Notes: generated by a model from the sequence alone, not told the origin. A stretch of DNA of 64,000 nt from Leptidea sinapis (GCF_905404315.1 NC_066294.1:12177501-12241500); one strand, 5' to 3'. Positions 37,613 through 51,163 are shown, counted from the stretch's first letter. Translations and numbers: made by a program.

Positions 37613-39806
37613 GAGGTTCTCGAGGGTGCAGAAAACAATTTTGGGATCATTTTTAAATCTGAGATGGCCGCCGCTCAAAATTATGATAACGACATTATGG
37701 GTATCGTATCAGTGGTTCTCGAGGGTGCTGAGAACGATTTTGTGATCATTTTTCTAATCCAAGATGGACGCCGCACAAAATGATGATTTCAGCAATATAG
37801 ATATCGTACTCGAGGTTTTTGAGGGTGCAGAGAACGATTTGGTAATCATTTTTCAAATACAAGATGGCCGCCGCACAAAATTATGATTTTAGCAATATGG
37901 ATATCGTGTCCGAAGTTCTCGAGGGTGCAGAGAACAATTCTGTGATCATTTTTGAAATCCAAGAGCGCTGTCGCAAACAATTATGTTTTCAGCAATATGG
38001 ATATCATGTCCGAGGTTCTCGAGGGTGCAGAGAACAATTCTGTGATCATTTTTTTAATCCAAGAGGGCTGCCGCAAACAATTATGTTTTCAGCAATATGG
38101 ATATCGTGTCCGAGGTTCTCGAGGGTGCAGAAAACAATTTTGGGATCATTTTTATATATGAGATGGCCGCCGCTCAAAATTATGATAACGACATTATGGG
38201 TATCGTATCAGTAGTTCTCGAGGGTGCAGAGAACGATTTTGTGATCATTTTTCAAAGCTTAGATGGCCGCCGCTCAAAAGTATGATAACTACATTATGGG
38301 TATCTTATCCGAGGTTCTCGAGGGTGATGAGAACGATTTTGTGATTATTTTTCAAATACTAGATGGCCGCCGTGCAAGATTATGATCATAAAAATACAGG
38401 TATCGTATCTGAGGTTCTCGAGAGTGCACAGAACGATTCTGTGATCATATTTCAAATCCAAGATGGCCGCCGCTCCAAAGTATGATAACTAGATTATGGC
38501 TATCGTATCCGAGGTTCTCGAGGGTGCAGAGAACGATTCTGTGATCATTTTTGAAATCCAAGAGGGCTGCCGCAAACAATAATGTTGTCAGCAATATGGA
38601 TATCGTGTCTGAGGTTCACGAGGGTGCAGAAAATAATTTTGGGATCATTTTAAGTCCTAGATGGCCGACGTGCAAGATTATGATTTTAGCAATATGGATA
38701 TCATGTCCGAGGTTCTCGAGGGTGCAGAGAACAATTCTGTGATCATTTTTTTAATCCAAGATGGACGCCGCACAAAATTATGATTTCAGCAATATAGATA
38801 TCGTACTCGAGGTTTTTGAGGGTGCAGAGAACGATTTGGTGATCATTTTTCAAATCCAAGATGGCCGCCGCACAAAATTATGATTTTAGCAATATTGATA
38901 TCGTGTCCGAGGTTCTCGAGGGTGCAGAGAACAATTCTGTGATCATTTTTGAAATCCAAGAGGGCTGTCGCAAACAATTATGTTTTCAGCAATATGGATA
39001 TCGTGTCCGAGGTTCTCGAGGGTGCAGAAAACAATTTTGGGATCATTTTTAAATCCGAGATGGCCGCTGCTCAAAATTATGATAACAACATTATGGGTAT
39101 CGTATCAGTGGTTCTCGAGGGTGCAGAGAACGATTCTGTGATCATTTTTCAAATCCAAGATGGCCGCCGCTCAAAAGTATGATAACTAGATAATGGCTAT
39201 CGTATCTTAGGTTCTCGAGGGAGCAGAGAACGATTCTGTGATCATTTTTGAAATCCAAGAGGGCTGCCGCAAACAATAATGTTGTCAGCAATATGGATAT
39301 CGTGTCTGAGGTTCACGAGGGTGCAGAAAATAATTTTGGGATCATTTTTAAGTCCGAGATGGCCGCCGTGCAAGATTATGATCACAAAAATATGGGTATC
39401 GTATCCGAGGTTCTCGAGAGTGCACAGAACGATTTTTTGATGATTTTTGAAATCCAAGGTGGCCGCCGCTCAAAATTATGATAACTAGATTATCGGTATC
39501 GTATCCTAGGTTCTCGAGGGTGCACAGAGCGATTTTGTGATAAGTTTTCAAATCCAAGAAGGCCGCCGCTCAAAAGAATGATAACTACATTATGGGTATC
39601 GTATCCGAGGTTCTCGAGGGTGCAGAGAACGATTTTGTGATCATTTTTGAAATCCAAGCTGGCCGCCGCACAAAATTATGATTTCAGCAATATGGATATC
39701 GTACCCGAGGTTCTCGAGGGTGCAGAGAACGATTTGGTGATCATTTTTCAAATCCAAGAGAGCTTCCGCAAACAATTATGTTATCAGCAATATGGATATC
39801 GCGTCC
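37613..39806 (+). repeat. A-type unit, 22 monomers (2,194 bp)
   Basis: It aligns with 10,473-13,164 but is shorter by 498 bp. About four monomers (398 bp, near 11,511-11,908 in the other copy) are missing at about 38,650, and one monomer of the AAGCTGGCC doublet (100 bp) is missing before 39,647. A private change is GGGATCGTTTTT near 39,837. Confidence 0.85.
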
Positions 39807-42125
39807 GAGGTTCTCGAGGGTGCAGAAAACAATTTTGGGATCGTTTTTAAATCTGAGATGGCCGCCGCTCAAAATTATGATAACGACATTATGGGTATCG
39901 TATCAGTGATTCTCCAGGGTGCAGAGAACGATTTTGTGATCATTTTTCAAATCCAAGATGGCCGCCGCTCAAAAGTATGATAACTACATTATGGGTATCT
40001 TATCCGAGGTTCTCGAGGGTGCTGAGAACGATTTTGTGATCATTTTTCAAATACAAGATGGCCGCAGTGCAAGATTATGATCATAAAAATATGGGTATCA
40101 TATCTGAGGTTCTCGAGAGTGCACAGAACGATTTTGTGAATATTTTTGAAATCCAAGATGGCCGCCGCTCAAAATTATGATAAGTAAATTATGGGTATCG
40201 TATCTAAAGTTCTCGAGGGTGCAGAGAACGATTTTGTGATCATTTTTGAAATCCAAGATGGCCGCCGCTCAAAATTAGGATAACTACATTATGGGGTATC
40301 GTATCCGAGGTTCTCGAGGGTGCTGAGAAAGATTTTGTGATCATTTTTCTAATCCAAGATGATCGCCGCACAAAATTATGTTGATGGCCGCCGCTCAAAA
40401 TAATGATAACTAGATTATGGGTATCGTATCCGAGGTTCTCGAAGGTGCAGAGAACGATTTTGTGGTCAGTTTTCAAATCCAAGATGGCCACCGCTCTAAA
40501 GTATGATAATAACATTATGGATATCGTATCCTAGTTTCTCGAGGGTGCTGAGAACGATTTTGTGATCATTTTTCAAATCCAAGATGGCCGCCGTGTAAGA
40601 TTATGATCACAAAAATATGGGTATCGTATCCAATATTCTCGAGAGTGCACAGAACGATTTTGTGATCATTTTTTAAATCCAAGATGGCCGCCGCACAAAA
40701 TTATGATTTTTGCAATATGGATATCGTGTCCGAGGTTCTCGAGGATGCAGAGAACAATTCTGTGATCATTTTTGAAATCCAAGAGCGCTGTCGCAATCAA
40801 TTATGTTTTCAGCAATATGGATATCATGTCCGAGGTTCTCGAGGGTGCACAGAACGATTTTGTGATCATTTTTTAAATCCAAGATGGCCGCCGCACAAAA
40901 TTATGATTTTTGCAATATGGATATCGTGTCCGAGGTTCTCGAGGATGCAGAGAACAATTCTGTGATCATTTTTGAAATCCAAGAGCGCTGTCGCAATCAA
41001 TTATGTTTTCAGCAATATGGATATCATGTCCGAGGTTCTCGAGGGTGCAGAAAACAATTTTGGGATCATTTTTAAATCTGAGATGGCCGCCGCTCAAAAT
41101 TATGATAACGACATTATGGGTATCGTATCAGTGGTTCTCGAGGGTGCAGAGAACGATTCTGTGATCATTTTTCAAATCCAAGATGGACGCCGCTCAAAAG
41201 TATGATAACTAGATTATGGCTATCGTATCTTAGGTTCTCGAGGGTGCAGAGAACGATTCTGTGATCATTTTTGAAATCCAAGAGAGCTGCCGAAAACAAT
41301 AATGTTGTCAGCAATATGGATATCGTGTCTGAGGTTCACGAGGGTGCAGAAAATAATTTTGGGATCATTTTTAAGCCCGAGATGGCCGCCTCGCAAGATT
41401 ATGATCACAAAAATATGGGTATCATATCCGAGGTTCTCGAGAGTGCACAGAACGATTTTTTTATCATATTTGAAATCCAAGGTGGCCGCCGCTCAAAATT
41501 ATGATAACTTGATTATCGGTATCGTATCCTAGGTTCTCGAGGGTGCAGAGAGCGATTTTGTTATAAGTTTTCAAATCCAAAAAGGCCGCCACTCAAAAGA
41601 ATGATAACTACATTATGGGTATCGTATCCGAGGTTCTCGAGGGTGCAGAGAACGATTTTGTGATCATTTTTGAAATCCAAGATGGCCGCCGCACAAAATT
41701 ATGATTTCAGCAATATGGATATCGTACCCGAGGTTCTCGAGGGTGCAGAGAACGATTTTGTGATCATTTTCAAATCCAAGATGGCCGCCGCACAAAATTA
41801 TGATTTTAGCAATATGGATATCGTGTCCGAGGTTCTCGAGGGTGCAGAGAACGATTTTGTGATCATTTTTCAAATCGAAGATAGCCGCCACTTTAAAGTA
41901 TGATAACTACATTATGGGTATCGTATCCGAGGTTCTCGAGGGTGTTGAGAACGATTTTATGACAATTTTTCAAATCGAAGGCCGCCGCACAAAATTATGA
42001 TTTCAGCAATATGGATATCGTACCCGAGGTTCTCGAGGGTGCAGAGAACGATTTGGTGATCATTTTTCAAATCCAAGAGAGCTGCCGCAAACAATTATGT
42101 TATCAGCAATATGGATATCGCGTCC
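39807..42125 (+). repeat. B-type HOR, 23 monomers (2,319 bp): 21-mer plus a duplicated dimer
   Basis: It is the counterpart of 13,165-15,483 at an offset of 26,642. It shares the extra G (40,293), the 200-bp dimer duplication (40,681-40,880 and 40,881-41,080) and GATTTTTGCAATATGG. The 125-bp monomer is at 40,307-40,431. Private changes include GCTGAGAAAG near 40,325 and GCCGAAAACAATAATG near 41,290. Confidence 0.9.
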
Positions 42126-44244
42126 GAGGTTCTCGAGGGTGCAGAAAACAATTTTGGGATCATTTTTAAATCTGAGATGGCCGCCGCTCAAAATTATGAT
42201 AACGACATTATGGGTATCGTATCAGTGATTCTCCAGGGTGCAGAGAACGATTTTGTGATCATTTTTCAAATCCAAGATGGCCGCCGCTCAAAAGTATGAT
42301 AACTACATTATGGGTATCTTATCCGAGGTTCTCGAGGGTGCTGAGAACGATTTTGTGATCATTTTTCAAATACAAGATGGCCGCAGTGCAAGATTATGAT
42401 CATAAAAATATGGGTATCATATCTGAGGTTCTCGAGAGTGCACAGAACGATTTTGTGAATATTTTTGAAATCCAAGATGGCCGCCGCTCAAAATTATGAT
42501 AAGTAAATTATGGGTATCGTATCTAAAGTTCTCGAGGGTGCAGAGAACGATTTTGTGATCATTTTTGAAATCCAAGATGGCCGCCGCTCAAAATTAGGAT
42601 AACTACATTATGGGTATCGTATCCGAGGTTCTCGAGGGTGCTGAGTACGATTTTGTGATCATTTTTCTAATCCAAGATGATCGCCGCACAAAATTATGTT
42701 GATGGCCGCCGCTCAAAATAATGATAACTAGATTATGGGTATCGTATCCGAGGTTCTCGAAGGTGCAGAGAACGATTTTGTGATCAGTTTTCAAATCCAA
42801 GATAGCCACCGCTCTAAAGTATGATAATAACATTATGGATATCGTATCCTAGTTTCTCGAGGGTGCTGAGAACGATTTTGTGATCATTATTCAAATCCAA
42901 GATGGCCGCCGTGTAAGATTATGATCACAAAAATATGGGTATCGTATCCAATGTTCTCGAGAGTGCACAGAACGATTTTGTGATCATTTTTGAAATCCAA
43001 GATGGCCGCCGCACAAAATTATGATTTTAGCAATATGGATATCGTGTCCGAGGTTCTCGAGGGTGCAGAGAACAATTCTGTGATCATTTTTGAAATCCAA
43101 GAGCGCTGTCGCAATCAATTATGTTTTCAGCAATATGGATATCATGTCCGAAGTTCTCGAGGGTGCAGAAAACAATTTTGGGATCATTTTTAAATCTGAG
43201 ATGGCCGCCGCTCAAAATTATGATAACGACATTATGGGTATCGTATCAGTGGTTCTCGAGGGTGCAGAGAACGATTCTGTGATCATTTTTCAAATCCAAG
43301 ATGGCCGCCGCTCAAAAGTATGATAACTAGATTATGGCTATCGTATCTTAGGTTCTCGAGGGTGCAGAGAACGATTCTGTGATCATTTTTGAAATCCAAG
43401 AGAGCTGCCGCAAACAATAATGTTGTCAGCAATATGGATATCGTGTCTGAGGTTCACGAGGGTGCAGAAAATAATTTTGGGATCATTTTTAAGCCCGAGA
43501 TGGCCGCCTCGCAAGATTATGATCACAAAAATATGGGTATCATATCCGAGGTTCTCGAGAGTGCACAGAACGATTTTTTTTATCATATTTGAAATCCAAG
43601 GTGTCCGCCGCTCAAAATTATGATAACTTGATTATCGGTATCGTATCCTAGGTTCTCGAGGGTGCAGAGAGCGATTTTGTTATAAGTTTTCAAATCCAAG
43701 AAGGCCGCCGCTCAAAAGAATGATAACTACATTATGGGTATCGTATCCGAGGTTCTCGAGGGTGCAGAGAACGATTTTGTGATCATTTTTGAAATCCAAG
43801 ATGGCCGCCGCACAAAATTATGATTTCAGCAATATGGATATCGTACCCGAGGTTCTCGAGGGTGCAGAGAACGATTTTGTGATCATTTTCAAATCCAAGA
43901 TGGCCGCCGCACAAAATTATGATTTTAGCAATATGGATATCGTGTCCGAGGTTCTCGAGGGTGCAGAGAACGATTTTGTGATCATTTTTCAAATCGAAGA
44001 TAGCCGCCACTTTAAAGTATGATAACTACATTATGGGTATCGTATCCGAGGTTCTCGAGGGTGTTGAGAACGATTTTATGACAATTTTTCAAATCGAAGG
44101 CCGCCGCACAAAATTATGATTTCAGCAATATGGATATCGTACCCGAGGTTCTCGAGGGTGCAGAGAACGATTTGGTGATCATTTTTCAAATCCAAGAGAG
44201 CTGCCGCAAACAATTATGTTATCAGCAATATGGATATCGCGTCC
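42126..44244 (+). repeat. B-type 21-mer HOR, 2,119 bp
   Basis: This is a standard unit with one extra T in the m15 run (eight T at about 43,574 against seven elsewhere), followed by GGTGTCCGCC in place of GGTGGCCGCC. The 125-bp monomer is at 42,625-42,749. Confidence 0.91.
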
Positions 44245-45564
44245 GAGGTTCTCGAGGGTGCAGAAAACAATTTTGGGATCATTTTTAAATCTGAGATGGC
44301 CGCCGCTCAAAATTATGATAACGACATTATGGGTATCGTATCAGTGATTCTCCAGGGTGCAGAGAACGATTTTGTGATCATTTTTCAAATCCAAGATGGC
44401 CGCCGCTCAAAAGTATGATAACTACATTATGGGTATCTTATCCGAGGTTCTCGAGGGTGCTGAGAACGATTTTGTGATCATTTTTCAAATACAAGATGGC
44501 CGCAGTGCAAGATTATGATCATAAAAATATGGGTATCATATCTGAGGTTCTCGAGAGTGCACAGAACGATTTTGTGAATATTTTTGAAATGCAAGATGGC
44601 CGCCGCTCAAAATTATGATAAGTAAATTATGGGTATCGTATCTAAAGTTCTCGAGGGTGCAGAGAACGATTTTGTGATCATTTTTGAAATCCGAGATGGC
44701 CGCCGCTCAAAATTAGGATAACTACATTATGGGTATCGTATCCGAGGTTCTCGAGGGTGCTGAGTACGATTTTGTGATCATTTTTCTAATCCAAGATGAT
44801 CGCCGCACAAAATTATGTTGATGGCCGCCGCTCAAAATAATGATAACTAGATTATGGGTATCGTATCCGAGGTTCTCGAAGGTGCAGAGAACGATTTTGT
44901 GATCAGTTTTCAAATCCAAGATGGCCACCGCTCTAAAGTATGATAATAACATTATGGATATCGTATCCTAGTTTCTCGAGGGTGCTGAGAACGATTTTGT
45001 GATCATTTTTCAAATCCAAGATGGCCGCCGTGTAAGATTATGATCACAAAAATATGGGTATCGTATCCAATGTTCTCGAGAGTGCACAGAACGATTTTGT
45101 GATCATTTTTGAAATCCAAGATGGCCGCCGCACAAAATTATGATTTTAGCAATATGGATATCATGTCCGAGGTTCTCGAGGGTGCAGAGAACAATTCTGT
45201 GATCATTTTTTTAATCCAAGAGGGCTGCCGCAAACAATTATGTTTTCAGCAATATGGATATCGTGTCCGAGGTTCTCGAGGGTGCAGAAAACAATTTTGG
45301 GATCATTTTTATATATGAGATGGCCGCCGCTCAAAATTATGATAACGACATTATGGGTATCGTATCCGAGGTTCTCGAGGGTGTTGAGAACGATTTTATG
45401 ACAATTTTTCAAATCGAACGCCGCCGCACAAAATTATGATTTCAGCAATATGGATATCGTACCCGAGGTTCTCGAGGGTGCAGAGAACGATTTGGTGATC
45501 ATTTTTCAAATCCAAGAGAGCTGCCGCAAACAATTATGTTATCAGCAATATGGATATCGCGTCC
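44245..45564 (+). repeat. Shortened B-type unit, 13 monomers (1,320 bp)
   Basis: It has the same architecture as 33,802-35,121: m1-m9 with the 125-bp monomer at 44,744-44,868, then TTTTTTTAATCC, TATATATGAG, the 97-bp monomer and m21. Private changes are GAAATGCAAGATGG near 44,587 and CGAACGCCGCCGC near 45,416. Confidence 0.88.
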
Positions 45565-47453
45565 GAGGTTCTCGAGGGTGCAGAAAACAATTTTGGGATC
45601 ATTTTTAAATCTGAGATGGCCGCCGCTCAAAATTATGATAACGACATTATGGGTATCGTATCAGTGGTTCTCCAGGGTGCAGAGAACGATTTTGTGATCA
45701 TTTTTCAAATCCAAGATGGCCGACGCTCAAAAGTATGATAACTAGATTATGGCTATCGTATCCGAGGTTCTCGAGGGTGCAGAGAACGATTCTGTGATCA
45801 TTTTCAAATCCAAGATGGCCGCCGCACAAAATTATGATTTTAGCAATATGGATATCATGTCCGAGGTTCTCGAGGGTGCAGAGCAATTCTGTGATCATTA
45901 TTTTAATCCAAGAGGGCTGCCGCAAACAATTATGTTTTCAGCAATATGGATATCGTGTCCGAGGTTCTCGAGGGTGCAGAAAACAATTTTGGGATCATTT
46001 TTATATATGAGATGGCCGCCGCTCAAAATTATGATAACGACATTATGGGTATCGTATCAGTAGTTCTCGAGGGTGCAGAGAACGATTTTGTGATCATTTT
46101 TCAAATCTTAGATGTCCGCCGCTCAAAAGTATGATAACTACATTATGGGTATCTTATCCGAGGTTCTCGAGGGTGATGAGAACGATTTTGTGATCATTTT
46201 TCAAATACAAGATGGCCGCCGTGCAAGATTATGATCATAAAAATACAGGTATCGTATCTGAGGTTCTCGAGAGTGCACAGAACGATTCTGTGATCATATT
46301 TCAAATCCAAGATGGCCGCCGCTCCAAAGTATGATAACTAGATTATGGCTATCGTATCCGAGGCTCTCGAGGGTGCAGAGAACGATTCTGTGATCATTTT
46401 TGAAATCCAAGAGGGCTGCCGCAAACAATAATGTTGTCAGCAATATGGATATCGTGTCTGAGGTTCACGAGGGTGCAGAAAATAATTTTGGGATCATTTT
46501 TAAGTCCGAGATGGCCGCCTCGCAAGATTATGATCACAAAAATATGGGTATCATATCCGAGGTTCTCGAGGGTGCAGAAAACAATTTTGGGATCATTTTT
46601 AAATCTGAGATGGCCGCTGCTCAAAATTATGATAACGACATTATGGGTATCGTATCAGTGGTTCTCGAGGGTGCAGAGAACGATTCTGTGATCATTTTTC
46701 AAATCCAAGATGGCCGCCGCTCAAAAGTATGATAACTAGATTATGGCTATCGTATCTTAGGTTCTCGAGGGAGCAGAGAACGATTCTGTGATCATTTTTG
46801 AAATTCAAGAGGGCTGCCGCAAACAATAATATTGTCAGCAATATGGATATCGTGTCTGAGGTTCACGAGGGTGCAGAAAATAATTTTGGGATCATTTTTA
46901 AGTCCTAGATGGCCGCCGTGCAAGATAATGATTTTAGCAATATGGATATCATGTCCGAGGTTCTCGAGGGTGCAGAGAACAATTCTGTGATCATTTTTTT
47001 AATCCAAGATGGACGCTGCACAAAATTATGATTTCAGCAATATAGATATCGTACTCGAGGTTTTTGAGGGTGCATAGAACGATTTGGTGATCATTTTTCA
47101 AATCCAAGATGGCCGCCGCACAAAATTATGATTTTAGCAATATTGATATCGTTTCCGAGGTTCTCGAGGGTGCAGAGAACGATTTTGTGATCATTTTTCA
47201 AATCGAAGATAGCCGCCACTTTAAAGTATGATAACTACATTATGGGTATCGTATCCGAGGTTCTCGAGGGTGTTGAGAACGATTTTATGACAATTTTTCA
47301 AATCGAAGGCCGCCGCACAAAATTATGATTTCAGCAATATGGATATCGTACCCGAGGTTCTCGAGGGTGCAGAGAACGATTTGGTGATCATTTTTCAAAT
47401 CCAAGAGAGCTGCCGCAAACAATTATGTTATCAGCAATATGGATATCGCGTCC
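45565..47453 (+). repeat. A-type unit, 19 monomers (1,889 bp), returning to B-type at its end
   Basis: The first 720 bp match 279-998 at an offset of 45,286, including the short GAGCAATTC monomer (45,889). The middle matches 8.3-9.1 kb. Near 47,140 it switches to m19-m21 of the 21-mer through ATATCGTTTCC, a variant also seen at 22,086 and 29,261. Private changes include GACGCTGCAC near 47,010 and GTGCATAGAACG near 47,070. Confidence 0.84.
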
Positions 47454-50400
47454 GAGGTTCTCGAGGGTGCAGAAAACAATTTTGGGATCATTTTTAAATC
47501 TGAGATGGCCGCCGCTCAAAATTATGATAACGACATTATGGGTATCGTATCAGTGATTCTCCAGGGTGCAGAGAACGATTTTGTGATCATTTTTCAAATC
47601 CAAGATGGCCGCCGCTCAAAAGTATGATAACTACATTATGGGTATCTTATCCGAGGTTCTCGAGGGTGCTGAGAACGATTTTGTGATCAATTTTCAAATA
47701 CAAGATGGCCGCAGTGCAAGATTATGATCATAAAAATATGGGTATCATATCTGAGGTTCTCGAGAGTGCACAGAACGATTTTGTGAATATTTTTGAAATC
47801 CAAGATGGCCGCCGCTCAAAATTATGATAAGTAAATTATGGGTATCGTATCTAAAGTTCTCGAGGGTGCAGAGAACGATTTTGTGATCATTTTTGAAATC
47901 CAAGATGGCCGCCGCTCAAAATTAGGATAACTACATTATGGGTATCGTATCCGAGGTTCTCGAGGGTGCTGAGTACGATTTTGTGATCATTTTTCTAATC
48001 CAAGATGATCGCCGCACAAAATTATGTTGATGGCCGCCGCTCAAAATAATGATAACTAGATTATGGGTATCGTATCCGAGGTTCTCGAAGGTGCAGAGAA
48101 CGATTTTGTGATCAGTTTTCAAATCCAAGATGGCCACCGCTCTAAAGTATGATAATAACATTATGGATATCGTATCCTAGTTTCTCGAGGGTGCTGAGAA
48201 CGATTTTGTGATCATTTTTCAAATCCAAGATGGCCGCCGTGTAAGATTATGATCACAAAAATATGGGTATCGTATCCAATGTTCTCGAGAGTGCACAGAA
48301 CGATTTTGTGATCATTTTTGAAATCCAAGATGGCCGCCGCACAAAATTATGATTTTAGCAATATGGATATCGTGTCCGAGGTTCTCGAGGGTGCAGAGAA
48401 CAATTCTGTGATCATTTTTGAAATCCAAGAGCGCTGTCGCAATCAATTATGTTTTCAGCAATATGGATATCATGTCCGAGGTTCTCGAGGGTGCAGAAAA
48501 CAATTTTGGGATCATTTTTAAATCTGAGATGGCCGCCGCTCAAAATTATGATAACGACATTATGGGTATCGTATCAGTGGTTCTCGAGGGTGCAGAGAAC
48601 GATTCTGTGATCATTTTTCAAATCCAAGATGGCCGCCGCTCAAAAGTATGATAACTAGATTATGGCTATCGTATCTTAGGTTCTCGAGGGTGCAGAGAAC
48701 GATTCTGTGATCATTTTTGAAATCCAAGAGAGCTGCCGCAAACAATAATGTTGTCAGCAATATGGATATCGTGTCTGAGGTTCACGAGGGTGCAGAAAAT
48801 AATTTTGGGATCATTTTTTAGCCCGAGATGGCCGCCTCGCAAGATTATGATCACAAAAATATGGGTATCATATCCGAGGTTCTCGAGAGTGCACAGAACG
48901 ATTTTTTTATCATATTTGAAATCCAAGGTGGCCGCCGCTCAAAATTATGATAACTTGATTATCGGTATCGTATCCTAGGTTCTCGAGGGTGCAGAGAGCG
49001 ATTTTGTGATCATTTTCAAATCCAAGATGGCCGCCGCACAAAATTATGATTTCAGCAATATGGATATCGTACCCGAGGTTCTCGAGGGTGCAGAGAACGA
49101 TTTTGTGATCATTTTCAAATCCAAGATGGCCGCCGCACAAAATTATGATTTTAGCAATATGGATATCGTGTCCGAGGTTCTCGAGGGTGCCGAGAACGAT
49201 TTTGTGATCATTTTTCAAATCGAAGATAGCCGCCACTTTAAAGTATGATAACTACATTATGGGTATCGTATCCGAGGTTCTCGAGGGTGTTGAGAACGAT
49301 TTTATGACAATTTTTCAAATCGAAGGCCGCCGCACAAAATTATGATTTCAGCAATATGGATATCGTACCCGAGGTTCTCGAGGGTGCAGAGAACGATTTG
49401 GTGATCATTTTTCAAATCCAAGAGAGCTGCCGCAAACAATTATGTTATCAGCAATATGGATATCGCGTCCGAGGTTCTCGAGGGTGCAGAAAACAATTTT
49501 GGGATCATTTTTAAATCTGAGATGGCCGCCGCTCAAAATTATGATAACGACATTATGGGTATCGTATCAGTGATTCTCCAGGGTGCAGAGAACGATTTTG
49601 TGATCATTTTTCAAATCCAAGATGGCCGCCGCTCAAAAGTATGATAACTACATTATGGGTATCTTATCCGAGGTTCTCGAGGGTGCTGAGAACGATTTTG
49701 TGATCATTTTTCAAATACAAGATGGCCGCAGTGCAAGATTATGATCATAAAAATATGGGTATCATATCTGAGGTTCTCGAGAGTGCACAGAACGATTTTG
49801 TGAATATTTTTGAAATCCAAGATGGCCGCCGCTCAAAATTATGATAAGTAAATTATGGGTATCGTATCTAAAGTTCTCGAGGGTGCAGAGAACGATTTTG
49901 TGATCATTTTTGAAATCCAAGATGGCCGCCGCTCAAAATTAGGATAACTACATTATGGGTATCGTATCCGAGGTTCTCGAGGGTGCTGAGTACGATTTTG
50001 TGATCATTTTTCTAATCCAAGATGATCGCCGCACAAAATTATGTTGATGGCCGCCGCTCAAAATAATGATAACTAGATTATGGGTATCGTATCCGAGGTT
50101 CTCGAAGGTGCAGAGAACGATTTTGTGATCAGTTTTCAAATCCAAGATGGCCACCGCTCTAAAGTATGATAATAACATTATGGATATCGTATCCTAGTTT
50201 CTCGAGGGTGCTGAGAACGATTTTGTGAACATTTTTCAAATCCAAGATGGCCGCCGTGTAAGATTATGATCACAAAAATATGGGTATCGTATCCAATGTT
50301 CTCGAGAGTGCACAGAACGATTTTGTGATCATTTTTGAAATCCAAGATGGCCGCCGCACAAAATTATGATTTTAGCAATATGGATATCGTGTCCGAGGTA

Positions 50401-51163
50401 CTCGAGGGTGCAGAGAACAATTCTGTTATCATTTTTGAAATCCAAGAGCGCTGTCGCAATCAATTATGTTTTCAGCAATATGGATATCATGTCCGAGGTT
50501 CTCGAGGGTGCAGAAAACAATTTTGGGATCATTTTTAAATCTGAGATGGCCGCCGCTCAAAATTATGATAACGACATTATGGGTATCGTATCAGTGGTTC
50601 TCGAGGGTGCAGAGAACGATTCTGTGATCATTTTTCAAATCCAAGATGGCCGCCGCTCAAAAGTATGATAACTAGATTATGGCTATCGTATCTTAGGTTC
50701 TCGAGGGTGCAGAGAACGATTCTGTGATCATTTTTGAAATCCAAGAGAGCAGCCGCAAACAATAATGTTGTCAGCAATATGGATATCGTGTCTGAGGTTC
50801 ACGAGGGTGCAGAAAATAATTTTGGGATCATTTTTAAGCCCGAGATGGCCGCCTCGCAAGATTATGATCACAAAAATATGGGTATCATATCCGAGGTTCT
50901 CGAGAGTGCACAGAACGATTTTTTTATCATATTTGAAATCCAAGGTGGCCGCCGCTCAAAATTATGATAACTTGATTATCGGTATCGTATCCTAGGTTCT
51001 CGAGGGTGCAGAGAGCGATTTTGTTATAAGTTTTCAAATCCAAGAAGGCCGCCGCTCAAAAGTATGATAACTACATTATGGGTATCGTATCCGAGGTTCT
51101 CGAGGGTGCAGAGAACGATTTTGTGATCATTTTTGAAATCCAAGATGGCCGCCGCACAAAATT
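45893..51163 (+). repeat. 5.3-kb segmental duplication, copy 1
   Basis: It aligns with 55,330-60,701 at an offset of 9,437 up to about 49,000 and 9,538 after that. The 101-bp step is the monomer lost at 48,976. Shared private variants are GATCAATTTTC, TTTTTTAGCCCGAG, GTGAACATTTTTC, GAGGTACTCGAGG and GAGAGCAGCCGC, in the same order in both. Confidence 0.86.
47454..49470 (+). repeat. B-type HOR with one monomer lost, 20 monomers (2,017 bp)
   Basis: This is the standard series with the 125-bp monomer at 47,953-48,077, but m16 and m17 are fused. The monomer at 48,976 begins with the m16 head (TAGG, GAGAGCG) and continues with m17/m18 sequence, losing 101 bp. The same fusion occurs near 51,790-51,886. 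Private variants: GATCAATTTTC near 47,687 and TTTTTTAGCCCGAG near 48,815. Confidence 0.89.

Larger units (their letters stand above)
36041..42500 (+). repeat. 7-kb dispersed segmental duplication, copy 2 (two deletions)
   Basis: This is the shorter partner of 8,901-15,858. It lacks 398 bp at about 38,650 and 100 bp before 39,647, and has a same-length replacement at about 37,607-37,716. It ends where the partner departs at ATAACGACATTATGGG and this copy continues as ATAAGTAAATTATGGG. Confidence 0.88.
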
